From: Bradyrhizobiaceae bacterium
GTDB taxonomy: Bacteria; Pseudomonadota; Alphaproteobacteria; Rhizobiales; Xanthobacteraceae
DNA length: 64,000 bases
Reading direction: 5' to 3'
Assembly: GCA_003963145.1 (NCBI GenBank)
Contig: RXJJ01000003.1
Span: 486,146-550,145, forward strand
Positions 48,074 through 56,417 of this stretch are shown in pieces (position 1 is the stretch's first letter; each line of letters begins with the position of its first letter). The translations under genes were made by a program, and so were the position numbers. The notes below the pieces were generated by a model that saw only the letters and a list, made by a program, of their open reading frames with translations, searched no databases and was not told the origin of the DNA.

Positions 48074-48814
48074 GTGTCCGAAATTTATGAAGAGCGAATA
48101 GTTGTATACATCGACATTCTGGGTTGGTCGCAAGCCTGCTTGCACGACCAGGAAGTCCGGCTAGTGAATGCCGTGAAGCTCATTCACGACACTGCAAAGG
48201 ATTACAGCGCGTTTACCAAGGAAAGGATCGGTGAACTAACGAAAAGAATTGGTGGGCAAAAAAATGTTCTTTACGAAACAATTCAGGTTGGAGCATTTTC
48301 GGATAACATAATTATTTCAATGCCTGTCGCGCATGGCTTTAGAGCCCTTCAGTCCGCCGGAAATATTGTCATTGGATTGTTACAACAAGGCTTCCTTACC
48401 AGAGGCGGCGTCGCAGTCGGTAAGCTACATCATCGAGACAATATTGTTTTCGGGCCTGCGCTTATCAAGGCAGTCGAAATCGAAAAGCAGGCCTATTTCC
48501 CCCGCGTCATCTGCGATGACGCAGTTGTTCAACTTTTGCAGGGTCAAGAGGACAATGTCGTAGAATATGTTCTAACCGACGCGTTTGGTCGAAAAATTGT
48601 GAACCCATTCGTTCCGGTTGCGAAATTGCAAGGTCAAACAATCCGTGAATTTCACAACGAGGTTTGGCACATCCCTGAAATTGAGGCATTGATCGAAAAA
48701 CGAACGATCCAACTAACTTCCGAAGGCAATAGTCGTCATTCCGAAAAATGGCGATACATGCGTACAACGCTTACATCAATGTTGAAGGTACTTGATGAGC
48801 CCGGTCGTTTCTAG
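48074..48814 (+). CDS. nucleotide-cyclase-fold protein, function unknown
   Basis: A 246-residue protein. IVVYIDILGWS at residues 9-18 resembles the first strand of class III nucleotide cyclase catalytic domains (D14 as a metal ligand), FSDNIIIS near 77 resembles the second metal-Asp hairpin, and RGGVAVGKLHHRDNIVFGPAL (part) near 110-130 resembles the core ending GxxVNxAARLE. The Asn and Arg of active cyclases at that last motif are not obvious. It may make or bind a cyclic nucleotide, or be a degenerate relative. GTG at 48074 with GAGGG upstream was chosen over a TTG at 48026. It follows the recombinase by 66 bp. Confidence 0.55.
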   Translation: MSEIYEERIVVYIDILGWSQACLHDQEVRLVNAVKLIHDTAKDYSAFTKERIGELTKRIGGQKNVLYETIQVGAFSDNIIISMPVAHGFRALQSAGNIVIGLLQQGFLTRGGVAVGKLHHRDNIVFGPALIKAVEIEKQAYFPRVICDDAVVQLLQGQEDNVVEYVLTDAFGRKIVNPFVPVAKLQGQTIREFHNEVWHIPEIEALIEKRTIQLTSEGNSRHSEKWRYMRTTLTSMLKVLDEPGRF

Positions 48815-48863
48815 CTTAGAAGCGAAGAAAATAAGGGTCGTCAGCACGAGATAGAGTTCAACC

Positions 48864-50069
48864 TTGTGCCTGGAGCCAGAAAACTTGCAAACTGACCCCG
48901 ACCATATCGAAGGAATAAGTATACCCGAGGACGGATTTTCCTTTTCACCACCGCTTTATGCTTTTCATCTTACGGGCGGCCTACAGCTATTGATCGGCGA
49001 TAATCGACTCGCAATTCTTCTGTCACCGGCAGGTCCACGCACGATGATTTTCTTTAGTCCTTTGCCAGGCTCCTCAGTGGCGAGGCTTTTGGATGAGCAA
49101 GAAGGCGTTCGCCAAATAGGACGTAATTATTTCGCGCAAGCGTGTGAGTTAGAAGAGTCGGTAACCGCAAATTTTTTTATCAATGCTGTCTCAGAAACCA
49201 ACGGTTGTCTGGCGGAACATCAGTTCCATAAATGGGATGGCATCGCCAACGCACTTCGATCCGATGGGCGAACATCCGATATTCTATTCGCCTCGCGGGT
49301 TGCCGCGCAAATCCGCATTTGTCGCTTCCGTCTTGAACGGCTTTCGGTGGCGTATCGTACAGTTCTGATAAATGCCGGTGGTTTAGCCTCATCACAGACA
49401 AATGTACGCTTTCGAGCAGACAAATTTGCACAATACATTGGCAGCGAGTTTCGTTCTATCTTGAACGAAATGTATGGATTGAGAGATGCATTGTTATCCG
49501 CAGCTCATCGATTGATGTTTCGACGAGACGATCCATTCACAATTAAAAAAATTAAGGCGCTCTGTTCGATTGGAGATACCGAAGCTTCTCGACTTATCTT
49601 CGATTCAATGTTTGCCGATGAACCTATCGGCATCATTTACAAAATGTCGCTGTATCGAATTGTGGCTTTGCATTGTACGGGCTCGACAAACCCAATCTTG
49701 GGTGACCTATATCAAGTCCGAATTTCAAGGGGGCCGCTGGGCGAGTTACCATTCCTAGTATATCCCCTCTACGATGATATCCAGACAATGCGGGCGATTG
49801 AGCGTGGTTCAACGATTGAACGGTCGAATCAAGAAGAGGCTAAACGCTTCCTTGGGCTGACCTCTCATCAGGACGGATTGGAGTTTGCTCTTGATAGTTT
49901 CGTATGCTTGCTGCGAATTGCCGAATTAGTATCCAATGCGATTGGCGTGGTGTCGATCCCATTTAAAATAACCGACAATGAAATAATTGAGGCGACCTTT
50001 ACGGACAGCAATGGATCGATCACGCGTATCCGTCGAAATTCTGAGAGCGGTAAATTGGAGGAGTATTAA
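48864..50069 (+). CDS. unrecognised 401-residue protein
   Basis: A 401-residue protein beginning at TTG (start uncertain). No motif I recognise; no signal peptide or clear membrane segment. The first 110 residues look beta-rich (YAFHLTGGLQLLIGDNRLAILL), the middle (about 150-300) is strongly helical, for example FRADKFAQYIGSEFRSILNEM, and the last third is mixed with a beta-like C-terminus. It is downstream of the cyclase-fold gene by 49 bp on the same strand, so it could be co-transcribed and a partner or effector; this is only positional. Its 3' end overlaps the broken minus-strand gene at 50020-50778 by 50 bases. Confidence 0.5.
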   Translation: MCLEPENLQTDPDHIEGISIPEDGFSFSPPLYAFHLTGGLQLLIGDNRLAILLSPAGPRTMIFFSPLPGSSVARLLDEQEGVRQIGRNYFAQACELEESVTANFFINAVSETNGCLAEHQFHKWDGIANALRSDGRTSDILFASRVAAQIRICRFRLERLSVAYRTVLINAGGLASSQTNVRFRADKFAQYIGSEFRSILNEMYGLRDALLSAAHRLMFRRDDPFTIKKIKALCSIGDTEASRLIFDSMFADEPIGIIYKMSLYRIVALHCTGSTNPILGDLYQVRISRGPLGELPFLVYPLYDDIQTMRAIERGSTIERSNQEEAKRFLGLTSHQDGLEFALDSFVCLLRIAELVSNAIGVVSIPFKITDNEIIEATFTDSNGSITRIRRNSESGKLEEY

Positions 50070-50778
50070 TTGGCTGGCTGATACGCAACTGATTTTGTCT
50101 CTCGGCCAGGACCTCAGCAATTCGATCTAAAAAAGGTTTCATCCGCCAATATCCCGTGCGAGCTTGTTCGACTTCAACTTCGATCTGACGCTCAGCCTCC
50201 GCTTCCAAATGAGCGAGATTTCTCAGCTCATAGGTCCTCTGTCGCCGGAGTAAGCCGGGTCGATTAAGCCGATCCTCACGGCGCAATCTACCTTATCGCG
50301 AAATGGAATTGTGCTTCGCTGGGTTTTTGTATCTTTATAAACACAAGTGAAAAGTTGTTCGCCTCCGAAGGTTATTGCGGTGAGATTGCCAAGAGCGGAG
50401 ACAGGCTTGTAAGCCTTGTGCGTCTGAAGTTTGATCACTTCGGGGTCGTTTTTGTATTCGGTCCACAAAAGATAGGCGACAACCGCTTCATAGATCGATG
50501 CATATTGAATGATCTGAAATTTTACGAAAGGGTGCTCAAGACCGAAGCGCTTCCAATAGCTTCGCAACGTATCGAGCTGCGAAGAAGGCACGTCCTAAGG
50601 TTTTCCGTAATGGTTCGTCGTTCATGAAATGAAATTGATCGACATGCCAATTGAGATCGCCCGGCAAATCGCGCGTACAATAAGCTAAAATCTGATCTCT
50701 CAGGGAATCATCTAAAGGCATTATTTGGAATTCCATTCTGAAAAGCGACGAAGCGTTTATTAAGTCGGATAATCTCAT
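50020..50778 (-). pseudogene. frameshifted remnant of a cytosolic protein family
   Basis: Three overlapping minus-strand frames read as consecutive parts of one protein of about 240 residues: frame 1 (50536-50778) ends FFAARYVAKLLEAL, frame 2 (50223-50591) continues GLEHPFVKFQIIQYASIYEAVVAYLLW, quoted in part, and frame 3 (50020-50286) has RPGLLRRQRTYELRNLAHLEAEAERQ (part) and GYWRMKPFLDRIAEVLAE. Each junction needs a frame change of one or two bases, near 50545 and near 50255. This is best read as a decayed gene; two independent errors are less likely. The family is unnamed to me but resembles helical proteins with a YASIYEA core. Confidence 0.65.
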
Positions 50779-50876
50779 TCCATAACATTGGATATGCGTG
50801 AATTTTTGGATGCTAGGAAAGGTATGAATTCAATGCTTAGATGCCCCTAGATTTCTAAATGAATTGGAGATGCGGG

Positions 50877-51101
50877 ATGGCGTTTTATGTATTCCACGCA
50901 ACACCGCATCGACGGGCGCGCGTTCACGATGGAGGTTGTATCCATTGTCGTGAAGGTAAAGGTCAAGAAAACCAAGATAAAACCGGGTCCGGCGCGACAG
51001 GTTGGAGTGGCCCGTTCGCAACATTATCCGCCGCCGAATCGTTCATGAGAAAATTGAATTTTCGCGACGCTCAGCACTGCAAGACTTGCCTAGGAAGCTG
51101 A
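50877..51101 (+). CDS. small protein with two CxxC pairs
   Basis: A 74-residue protein with CIHC near residue 23 and CKTC near 70 and a central GWSGPFATLSAAESFMRKL (part). Small proteins with VHxxxCxHCxxGxG, WxGPF and a C-terminal CxxC recur on phages and integrative elements; two cysteine pairs suggest zinc binding. The function is unknown. The ATG at 50877 has GGAG 8 bases upstream; an in-frame ATG at 50859 would add six residues without a ribosome site. Confidence 0.6.
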   Translation: MAFYVFHATPHRRARVHDGGCIHCREGKGQENQDKTGSGATGWSGPFATLSAAESFMRKLNFRDAQHCKTCLGS

Positions 51102-51114
51102 AAACGGGGGCCAG

Positions 51115-51342
51115 TTAAAGTCGTTCAATTAGTGGGCCGGGTCTAAAGCCAATCGCTTCTGCGAGCTCCATAAACTCAACGACGTCAATTCGCCGTTCAC
51201 CGCTCTCAATATTTGCGATTATTGACTGGTATCGACGCATCTTTTTGGCGACGTCCGCCTGGGTTAGGCCCGCCGCTTTTCGCTCCGCAATAATCAACGC
51301 AACCAACTTCTTTTGCCGTGCTGATCGTAGGGTCCGCGACAT
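51115..51342 (-). CDS. XRE-family helix-turn-helix regulator
   Basis: A 75-residue Cro/C1-type DNA-binding protein: ARQKKLVALIIAERKAAGLTQADVAKKM in part, then RRYQSIIANIESGERRIDVVEFMELAEAIG in part covering the HTH and dimer helix. LTQADVAKKM and the IESGERR turn are diagnostic. No extra sensor domain is present. It may regulate the cargo genes; similar small XRE proteins occur beside defence or toxin systems. The start at 51342 was preferred to an in-frame ATG ten codons upstream. Confidence 0.85.
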   Translation of the reverse strand: MSRTLRSARQKKLVALIIAERKAAGLTQADVAKKMRRYQSIIANIESGERRIDVVEFMELAEAIGFRPGPLIERL

Positions 51343-51428
51343 CGGTCTGCCCAAGACAAGGGGCATCACCAATAATCAGAATTGTCGATTATCTAAAAAT
51401 CTGATAAAATGGGTATTTGGGGGCTAGG

Positions 51429-51818
51429 ATGTTCAAATATCTAATTACAACCGTTGCAGCAACGATCTGGCTTGCGGCGTCGGCGCTCCTCTCGGGATGC
51501 GCAAACCACCCGTTGGATTGTTCTCTTGGGATCGCTCACGGGGATTGTTTGCCCGGCACGGCAGGATATCAAGCAACCGCTGCGCGACAGAGCGCCGATG
51601 ATGAGCAATGCCGTTCGTACGGTCTGCGTTTTGGGACACCGGAATACGCAAATTGCCGCCAAAACGCGGACGCTCAGCGCAGTGCTCGGGACGTGGCGCT
51701 TGCCGGGGCGTTAATTGCTAAACCCAATCAATCAGCGCAACCCACCTATCAGATGCCATTGCCCAGGCAGACGGATTGTACAACGACTGGTCAATACACT
51801 ACCTGCCAAACGCGGTGA
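51429..51818 (+). CDS. small lipoprotein, function unknown
   Basis: A 129-residue protein with a lipobox: MFKYLITTVAATIWLAASAL then LSGCANH, with Cys as the lipidation site. The mature part has an even spread of cysteines, including CRSYGLRFGTPEYANCRQN (part), a pattern I have seen in small Rhizobiales lipoproteins that recur on mobile elements. The C-terminus has four Cys/Thr-rich repeats (DCTTTGQYTTCQTR in part). Function unknown. It converges on the integrase gene with a 16-bp gap. Confidence 0.65.
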   Translation: MFKYLITTVAATIWLAASALLSGCANHPLDCSLGIAHGDCLPGTAGYQATAARQSADDEQCRSYGLRFGTPEYANCRQNADAQRSARDVALAGALIAKPNQSAQPTYQMPLPRQTDCTTTGQYTTCQTR

Positions 51819-51834
51819 GTCCCTGGATCGACTA

Positions 51835-53067
51835 TTAGGTGAAAGCCCGCTCAAGAGCTGCCACCGCACTTTCGCCGCCACGCACCGCTTGCGTGTAATG
51901 ACCAAGTGTCACGTTGGCATTCGCGTGACCGGCAATCTTGGCGACAAGTCCGACTTCAATTCCCTGGGCTTGCAATGTCGATATAAAGGAATGCCGCGCG
52001 CTATGAGGGGTCACGATCGGCAGATTTAGCCGCTTCAATGTTGTGACCCAAAAACGCCGCCGAAAATTCCAGTAGAGTAAGGGCCCACCCCCGCCAAGCC
52101 GAGGCAATGGCCATTGCTGGGGCGTGCCGAGCCCTGGAAACACCCTGTGAAGTTCGCCGTTCCGCCGAGGGCACGCAACTCGCCATTTGAGCAATAAACC
52201 ACGGAGAAGCTTCCCCATCGGCACTTCGCGGGTACCGGCAGCTGTTTTGGTCAGGTTGGTAATCGTGCCGTCTCGTTCTTGCATGCGGCAGATACGCAAG
52301 ACATTCGCTTCAAAATCGACATCCTCCCATAGAAGCCCAAGTTGTTCGCTGGGCCGCGTTCCCGCCAAAAATGGGAAAGCGACATACAGCCCGCGCTCTT
52401 GGTCCTCGTCGGCGTTCTTCACCACTAATGAGATTTGGTCGGTGGACAAAAGAGACTTTTTCACTTTCGGCTTCCCGCGACCAAGATTTTTCGGCATTGC
52501 CGGGGGCCGAATATTCAAATCCTCAGCGGCCATCGCCAGAACGCTGGCTAAAAACATTTTGGCCCGGTTAGCGGAGTAATTACCAACGTGGACGGTCAGT
52601 GTTTTGTGCCACGCCCGAATTTCACCTGTGGTCAAATCTTGCACACGAACGTTTCCCAAAAGAGGAAGCATCTTGCATCCGATGGGCTTGTATCCGGTCT
52701 TTGTATGCTCTGCTCGCTCGAGCGGACTGCCGACGAGAAGGGGTCCAACGATATTGGCCGCCGCTCGCCTATACCCATCAAGCGTCCCATCTTTGATTTC
52801 ACCGGTACGGCTCTCGATCCATCGCTCGACAATGTTGCCGATGGTGATGGTTCGGTTGACTGCCTCGGAGTAAGCACCGGTCTCGATCTGGGCGATGATC
52901 TGATTTCGCCGAGCCTGAGCGTCCTTTTGCTTCTCGAAGAATAGCTGGCGCCGCTGACCCGTTCTCGGTTCCCGATAGTTCAACACCCAACGGGTCTGCA
53001 CCACGACGGTACCGTCCGTGAGCTTTCGGTTTCGGTCGCGCTTTGTGATGCTGGCTGACGTACCCAT
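51835..53067 (-). CDS. tyrosine-type site-specific integrase
   Basis: A 410-residue phage-type integrase presumably responsible for recombination at tRNA-Thr. An N-terminal arm-binding segment and SAM-like core-binding domain (about 60-190) precede the catalytic domain. The catalytic Arg is in GTRPSEQLGLLWEDVDF near residue 237, the HxxR is in HSARHSFISTL near 356, the next His is in AGHANANVTLGHY and the nucleophile Tyr near 391. It is transcribed toward the cargo and is 7 kb from the left attachment site, unusual for simple islands, where int normally abuts an att site. Confidence 0.95.
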   Translation of the reverse strand: MGTSASITKRDRNRKLTDGTVVVQTRWVLNYREPRTGQRRQLFFEKQKDAQARRNQIIAQIETGAYSEAVNRTITIGNIVERWIESRTGEIKDGTLDGYRRAAANIVGPLLVGSPLERAEHTKTGYKPIGCKMLPLLGNVRVQDLTTGEIRAWHKTLTVHVGNYSANRAKMFLASVLAMAAEDLNIRPPAMPKNLGRGKPKVKKSLLSTDQISLVVKNADEDQERGLYVAFPFLAGTRPSEQLGLLWEDVDFEANVLRICRMQERDGTITNLTKTAAGTREVPMGKLLRGLLLKWRVACPRRNGELHRVFPGLGTPQQWPLPRLGGGGPLLYWNFRRRFWVTTLKRLNLPIVTPHSARHSFISTLQAQGIEVGLVAKIAGHANANVTLGHYTQAVRGGESAVAALERAFT

Positions 53068-53247
53068 GTAGCTTCCTGCTGTTCAAACGAAGGAGAAAAA
53101 CTCTCTCCGCCTTCGCCCGCAATTATTCCGAGATTGTCCGGTGTTCCCTCTGCAACCGACGATGTAACCGAAATACCAAAAGGTCCCGTCAACGCCCGTC
53201 CGACGGTCATTCGCTCCATCCCCATTTATGATGGGGTCACCCCGTGA

Positions 53248-53372
53248 GTGACGCCGGTGACGCTGGTGACGACCTACTCGTATGCTTAGGAAAGACGACG
53301 TGCTGATTTGTTTTACCGGCTGCTCGTCGTCAGCGTCCCGCAAGCCATCGTCACTGGCGTCACCGGCGTCAC
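53248..53372. repeat. 24-nt inverted repeat of GTGACGCYG units, possible replication origin
   Basis: Between integrase and ATPase genes. The left arm (53248-53271) is three near-copies of the 9-base unit GTGACGCYG; the right arm (53349-53372) is its reverse complement with two mismatches and touches the ATPase stop codon. About 77 bases lie between, containing a further CCCCAT/ATGGGG-type palindrome just to the left (53219-53236). Short iterated repeats beside a primase-helicase gene are where P4-like and PICI replication origins lie. Part of the arm is protein-coding-free. Confidence 0.5.
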
Positions 53373-53373
53373 A

Positions 53374-55104
53374 CTAGTAATTCGGCTTAGGCTTTTCCGG
53401 CGGTAAAGAAACATCCTTGAGCCAAATCTTTACGCGTCGTCCGGTCCGGCCTCTCGGTTGCAATTCGACCATGAGCCCCGCTTTGGCCATTGCTTGACGA
53501 TGTCGCCGCAGTTCGTTTGAAAGATGTGCCGCTGTCCGAGGGAAAGATCGGTCCAGCTTGTCGTTTTCAATTAAGAGCTGGTCGAACAAGTGCGCGATCT
53601 GCCCTTCGAACGGTCCGGTCGCTACGAGCTTTTCCAGTACACGAAATAATGTGCGATTGCGCATTCGGTCGATGACCGAAGCATTCTGACTTTCTACGAT
53701 AGCCGAAATTATCGAATTCGGTGGAAGGCCAGTAGCCGGCTCAGCGGCCTTCAACCATCGAGCGCCGTCCGCCATGCGCAAATTTGTTGGAGCGTTGATG
53801 CAATGCTCGTTGTTGAATGCGCATGCGACGACATCAAATAGGCGCCCCAAGACGCGCGGCAACAATTTCGCAAAATCCATTAATATTTGCGATTCTGATA
53901 GACGGTCTTCTTCCTTCAAGCCTTCGAGAGAAATTAGCATCGCACGTTCAAGCAGGTCTGGCCGATCCGCGAAGTCGCCGATGCCGTTGATGATGAAGGG
54001 TTTGCATTGAGTAATGACGTGTACGTCGTCGTCTGTGTAGAGTCTACGCCGGGCGAGCGATGCTCCTGTGGCTAACCGACAAAGAGCGTCAGACATGTCG
54101 AATCGAACCCCAGATGCGTTGTCAAAAACGAGCAAATGAGAGTCTTTGGCTGCAATAAATAGTTCACTGTCGGTGGAAGGCAGCGGGAGCTTCTCAAAAC
54201 GACTCGGATCGAGGATCGCTTTCAACATGGAGCACAAAAAGCTCTTTCCGCTGCCTTGTTCGCCATCAACCAGAAGACAAAAATAAGGTCCTTCCGGTCT
54301 GAAAGCGGAAATTAGGAACGCAAGAACTAAGGGCCAGGAATTATCTGAAATCTTGAGCAGCGACTTAAGTTCATTGAGGTCTCCGCCAGCTTCGGGAAGC
54401 GGCAATGCCTTGAAAGATGCTGGGCGAACAAATTTAACGGGCGCGTCCTTAACGATCTGCCAGCCGTTGGCATCTATTTGAACCATCGATCCATCATCAT
54501 CGCCAAGATCGAAGAACATCGCATTGCCGAAACGAGCAAGCCGCAGGGAAACTCTGTGGATCTGCCCGTCGTACTTCGCCTTAGCGGCTAATGTTGCCAG
54601 AGCGGTGCTACGCGGTTGATCTTGCAATGCGTTGTCCGTAGTGCGGTACCAAATGCTGCTCAGCCAGCTGGCTGCGGATTGTTTGTTTAGATTCAGATGT
54701 TGTCGTCCACCGCTCCCTTTTGGGATAGTGACGAAAGCATTACCGTCTTCGTCGTGAAACAAATCGAGCGCCTGAGTTAACGCGAGTCCAACCACGGCAG
54801 ACGCAATCGACTTATTTGGATCGATCGCGTCGTTTTCGGCAAAGCCTTTCTTGAGCGCGCCCCGCACCATGTCAGGAACTTCATCGAGCGTGTTGCCAGT
54901 ATAGTCGGCGGGCAATCCACTTCGAACTATCGCCAGAAGCAAATCTACGTCCTGCGTGTAGGGCACGAGCTGCGCAATTAAGTCCCGCGCCGCGTCGTGC
55001 GTTTCTGCGCTCTCGAATAGCGTTGGATAATGCTGAGAAGTAAATGCCTTCGTTATAAGGCCAATGGAGACCGAAACGGTTGAATTGTTGATCATGCTAT
55101 TCAC
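53374..55104 (-). CDS. replication-type ATPase/helicase (Walker A/B)
   Basis: A 576-residue protein with a P-loop ATPase domain: Walker A GEQGSGKSFLCSML near residue 283, Walker B LLVFDNASG near 325, and a following region with arginine-finger-like SLARRRLYTDDD and LERAMLISLEG near 385, similar to SF3 or D5/RepE-type helicases of mobile elements. The first 200 residues are weakly conserved and probably a DNA-binding or assembly domain. It overlaps the prim-pol gene upstream by 8 bases, so the two form a split primase-helicase module. The start codon is fixed by this overlap. Confidence 0.75.
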   Translation of the reverse strand: MNSMINNSTVSVSIGLITKAFTSQHYPTLFESAETHDAARDLIAQLVPYTQDVDLLLAIVRSGLPADYTGNTLDEVPDMVRGALKKGFAENDAIDPNKSIASAVVGLALTQALDLFHDEDGNAFVTIPKGSGGRQHLNLNKQSAASWLSSIWYRTTDNALQDQPRSTALATLAAKAKYDGQIHRVSLRLARFGNAMFFDLGDDDGSMVQIDANGWQIVKDAPVKFVRPASFKALPLPEAGGDLNELKSLLKISDNSWPLVLAFLISAFRPEGPYFCLLVDGEQGSGKSFLCSMLKAILDPSRFEKLPLPSTDSELFIAAKDSHLLVFDNASGVRFDMSDALCRLATGASLARRRLYTDDDVHVITQCKPFIINGIGDFADRPDLLERAMLISLEGLKEEDRLSESQILMDFAKLLPRVLGRLFDVVACAFNNEHCINAPTNLRMADGARWLKAAEPATGLPPNSIISAIVESQNASVIDRMRNRTLFRVLEKLVATGPFEGQIAHLFDQLLIENDKLDRSFPRTAAHLSNELRRHRQAMAKAGLMVELQPRGRTGRRVKIWLKDVSLPPEKPKPNY

Positions 55105-55636
55105 CGATTAGTGGGAGTTGCAGCAGATCCATGTCGTGGAGCGGGGTACCGATCCAACGATAGGGCACATTCGTCATGGGATGTATGGTTGGCGGGATAA
55201 CGCAGAATTTCTTACTGAAAAGACATTCTGCGACTTTGCCCCACTTCTTCCCCGCGTCGCCTTCAACGCGAAACCCGGGATTTCCGTGCACGGCGGGAGA
55301 AACTCGAACGAAGTAGACTGCACCCTTTTGGCCTACGCGACCACAGGTCGGATTTCGCAGGAGTACCTTCGCAAGCTCGTGATACTCGTCGCGATCCACG
55401 TCGAAGGCTCCGAGCGTTGTGCCATCGCCGATTGGCGAGCCCATCACAAGCCCGATGCCATTGGCACCGTATTTTCTGACCCAGCTATCTAAGACGGCAT
55501 CGCCGTGCTCCGAGTCAGGCAACTGCCAGCGTGGCATCGGAGGAGATTTTGTGCTGGGCTTGACCGGCCGAGGCCAGAAGCCGCGATTTCGATAGATTGG
55601 AGCCCATTGAGAGAAAGTTTGAGACACGTCACGCAC
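55097..55636 (-). CDS. primase-polymerase (prim-pol) domain protein
   Basis: A 179-residue archaeo-eukaryotic primase-like domain. FDVDRDEYHE (D79 and D81 as the metal-binding DxD pair), RVGQKGAVYFVR with the conserved basic/aromatic strand, KWGKVAECLFSKKFCVIPPTIHP (part) with the PPxxHP motif, and YRWIGTPLHD are all diagnostic of prim-pol domains that prime replication of plasmids and integrative elements. It overlaps the ATPase gene downstream and the AlpA-like gene upstream, each by 8 bases. Confidence 0.88.
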   Translation of the reverse strand: MRDVSQTFSQWAPIYRNRGFWPRPVKPSTKSPPMPRWQLPDSEHGDAVLDSWVRKYGANGIGLVMGSPIGDGTTLGAFDVDRDEYHELAKVLLRNPTCGRVGQKGAVYFVRVSPAVHGNPGFRVEGDAGKKWGKVAECLFSKKFCVIPPTIHPMTNVPYRWIGTPLHDMDLLQLPLIGE

Positions 55637-55838
55637 CTCGCGAAGTGCTTGTGCGCTCTACAGCTGCGATGATCTCCGAAAGCCTTACGAGCTTCCGGCC
55701 GTTGTGCAGATGATAGCTTGGAAATAGGCCTTGCTTAGCTGCACGACGTATTTTGAACGTCGGCACTCCCAGACGGAGAGAGGCGGCCTTAAAGGTCAGA
55801 AGAGGTTCAACTTGGTCGAACAAATCTTTCGAATGCAT
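55629..55838 (-). CDS. AlpA/excisionase-type HTH protein
   Basis: A 69-residue MerR-like/HTH_17 protein: LLTFKAASLRLGVPTFKIRRAAKQGLFPSYHL (part) carries the recognition helix, followed by NGRKLVRLSEIIAAVERT. AlpA-type proteins activate integrase or replication genes of satellites (P4, PICI) or act as excisionases. It is the first gene of the AlpA, prim-pol, ATPase series, all overlapping. Confidence 0.85.
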   Translation of the reverse strand: MHSKDLFDQVEPLLTFKAASLRLGVPTFKIRRAAKQGLFPSYHLHNGRKLVRLSEIIAAVERTSTSRGA

Positions 55839-55912
55839 TTGATGTTACTCCGTTAGAGGAGCGCTCATCATTTGCTAAAATAGAAGATTACGCACGAACC
55901 CCGACTGTCGCA

Positions 55913-56353
55913 CTAATGCTCACGTTCAATGCCGTAATTTATAAATTGGAGATCGTGGAAAAGGGTGGCCTGTTGAGGAAAATTGCTGCCCGAGGTCGTG
56001 AGCTTAAACAATTCAAAAAGCAGGTTTATAAGGTCGCCGCTGTGTATCTCGGCTTGGCTGTCATACTTATAGCCGGGTGTAGTGGCGCCTGCTTCCCGCC
56101 AAATTTCCTGAACGTGCTCAACGACAGCTTGCCGAGCCATCGTTTCTGCACGAAGTGGGTTTCTAAAACCCACCCATTCCGTAGCGAAATGTATCGGCTC
56201 GTCAGTTGATATGGGCGGCTCTTGAAATTTTGTAGCGTAAATTGCCATGACTTCTAACAGTTCGCAGAACTGATCGTCCGTTAGCTTAAGTTTGCTATCT
56301 TTGAATAGTGCCTCGATCGCCTGTCGAGTGGGGATTCCATTCTGTAGTGACAT
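55913..56353 (-). CDS. hypothetical protein at right end of the element
   Basis: A 146-residue helical protein of unknown family. The start at 56353 is chosen because AGGA lies about 9 bases upstream and it gives MSLQNGIPTRQAIEALFKDS; an open frame extends 90 codons further to 56623 over repeats and is not supported. Residues 20-60 (LKLTDDQFCELLEVMAIYATKF, part) resemble no motif known to me. No signal or membrane segments. It may be a replication or copy-control accessory. Confidence 0.5.
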   Translation of the reverse strand: MSLQNGIPTRQAIEALFKDSKLKLTDDQFCELLEVMAIYATKFQEPPISTDEPIHFATEWVGFRNPLRAETMARQAVVEHVQEIWREAGATTPGYKYDSQAEIHSGDLINLLFELFKLTTSGSNFPQQATLFHDLQFINYGIEREH

Positions 56354-56417
56354 GCTAATCGTCCTGCGATTGGTCATTAAGATGCCAGAACAATTTATCG
56401 GGTTCGATATTCGCGCA

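Noticed and set aside
45226-48814. Gabija or Pycsar system
   Set aside because: The OLD protein has no UvrD-type helicase partner (Gabija), and the cyclase-like gene has no TIR or membrane effector next to it (Pycsar); assignment would be guesswork.
53248-53372. CRISPR array
   Set aside because: Repeats are 9 bases long, in tandem and inverted, without regular unique spacers, and there are no cas genes.
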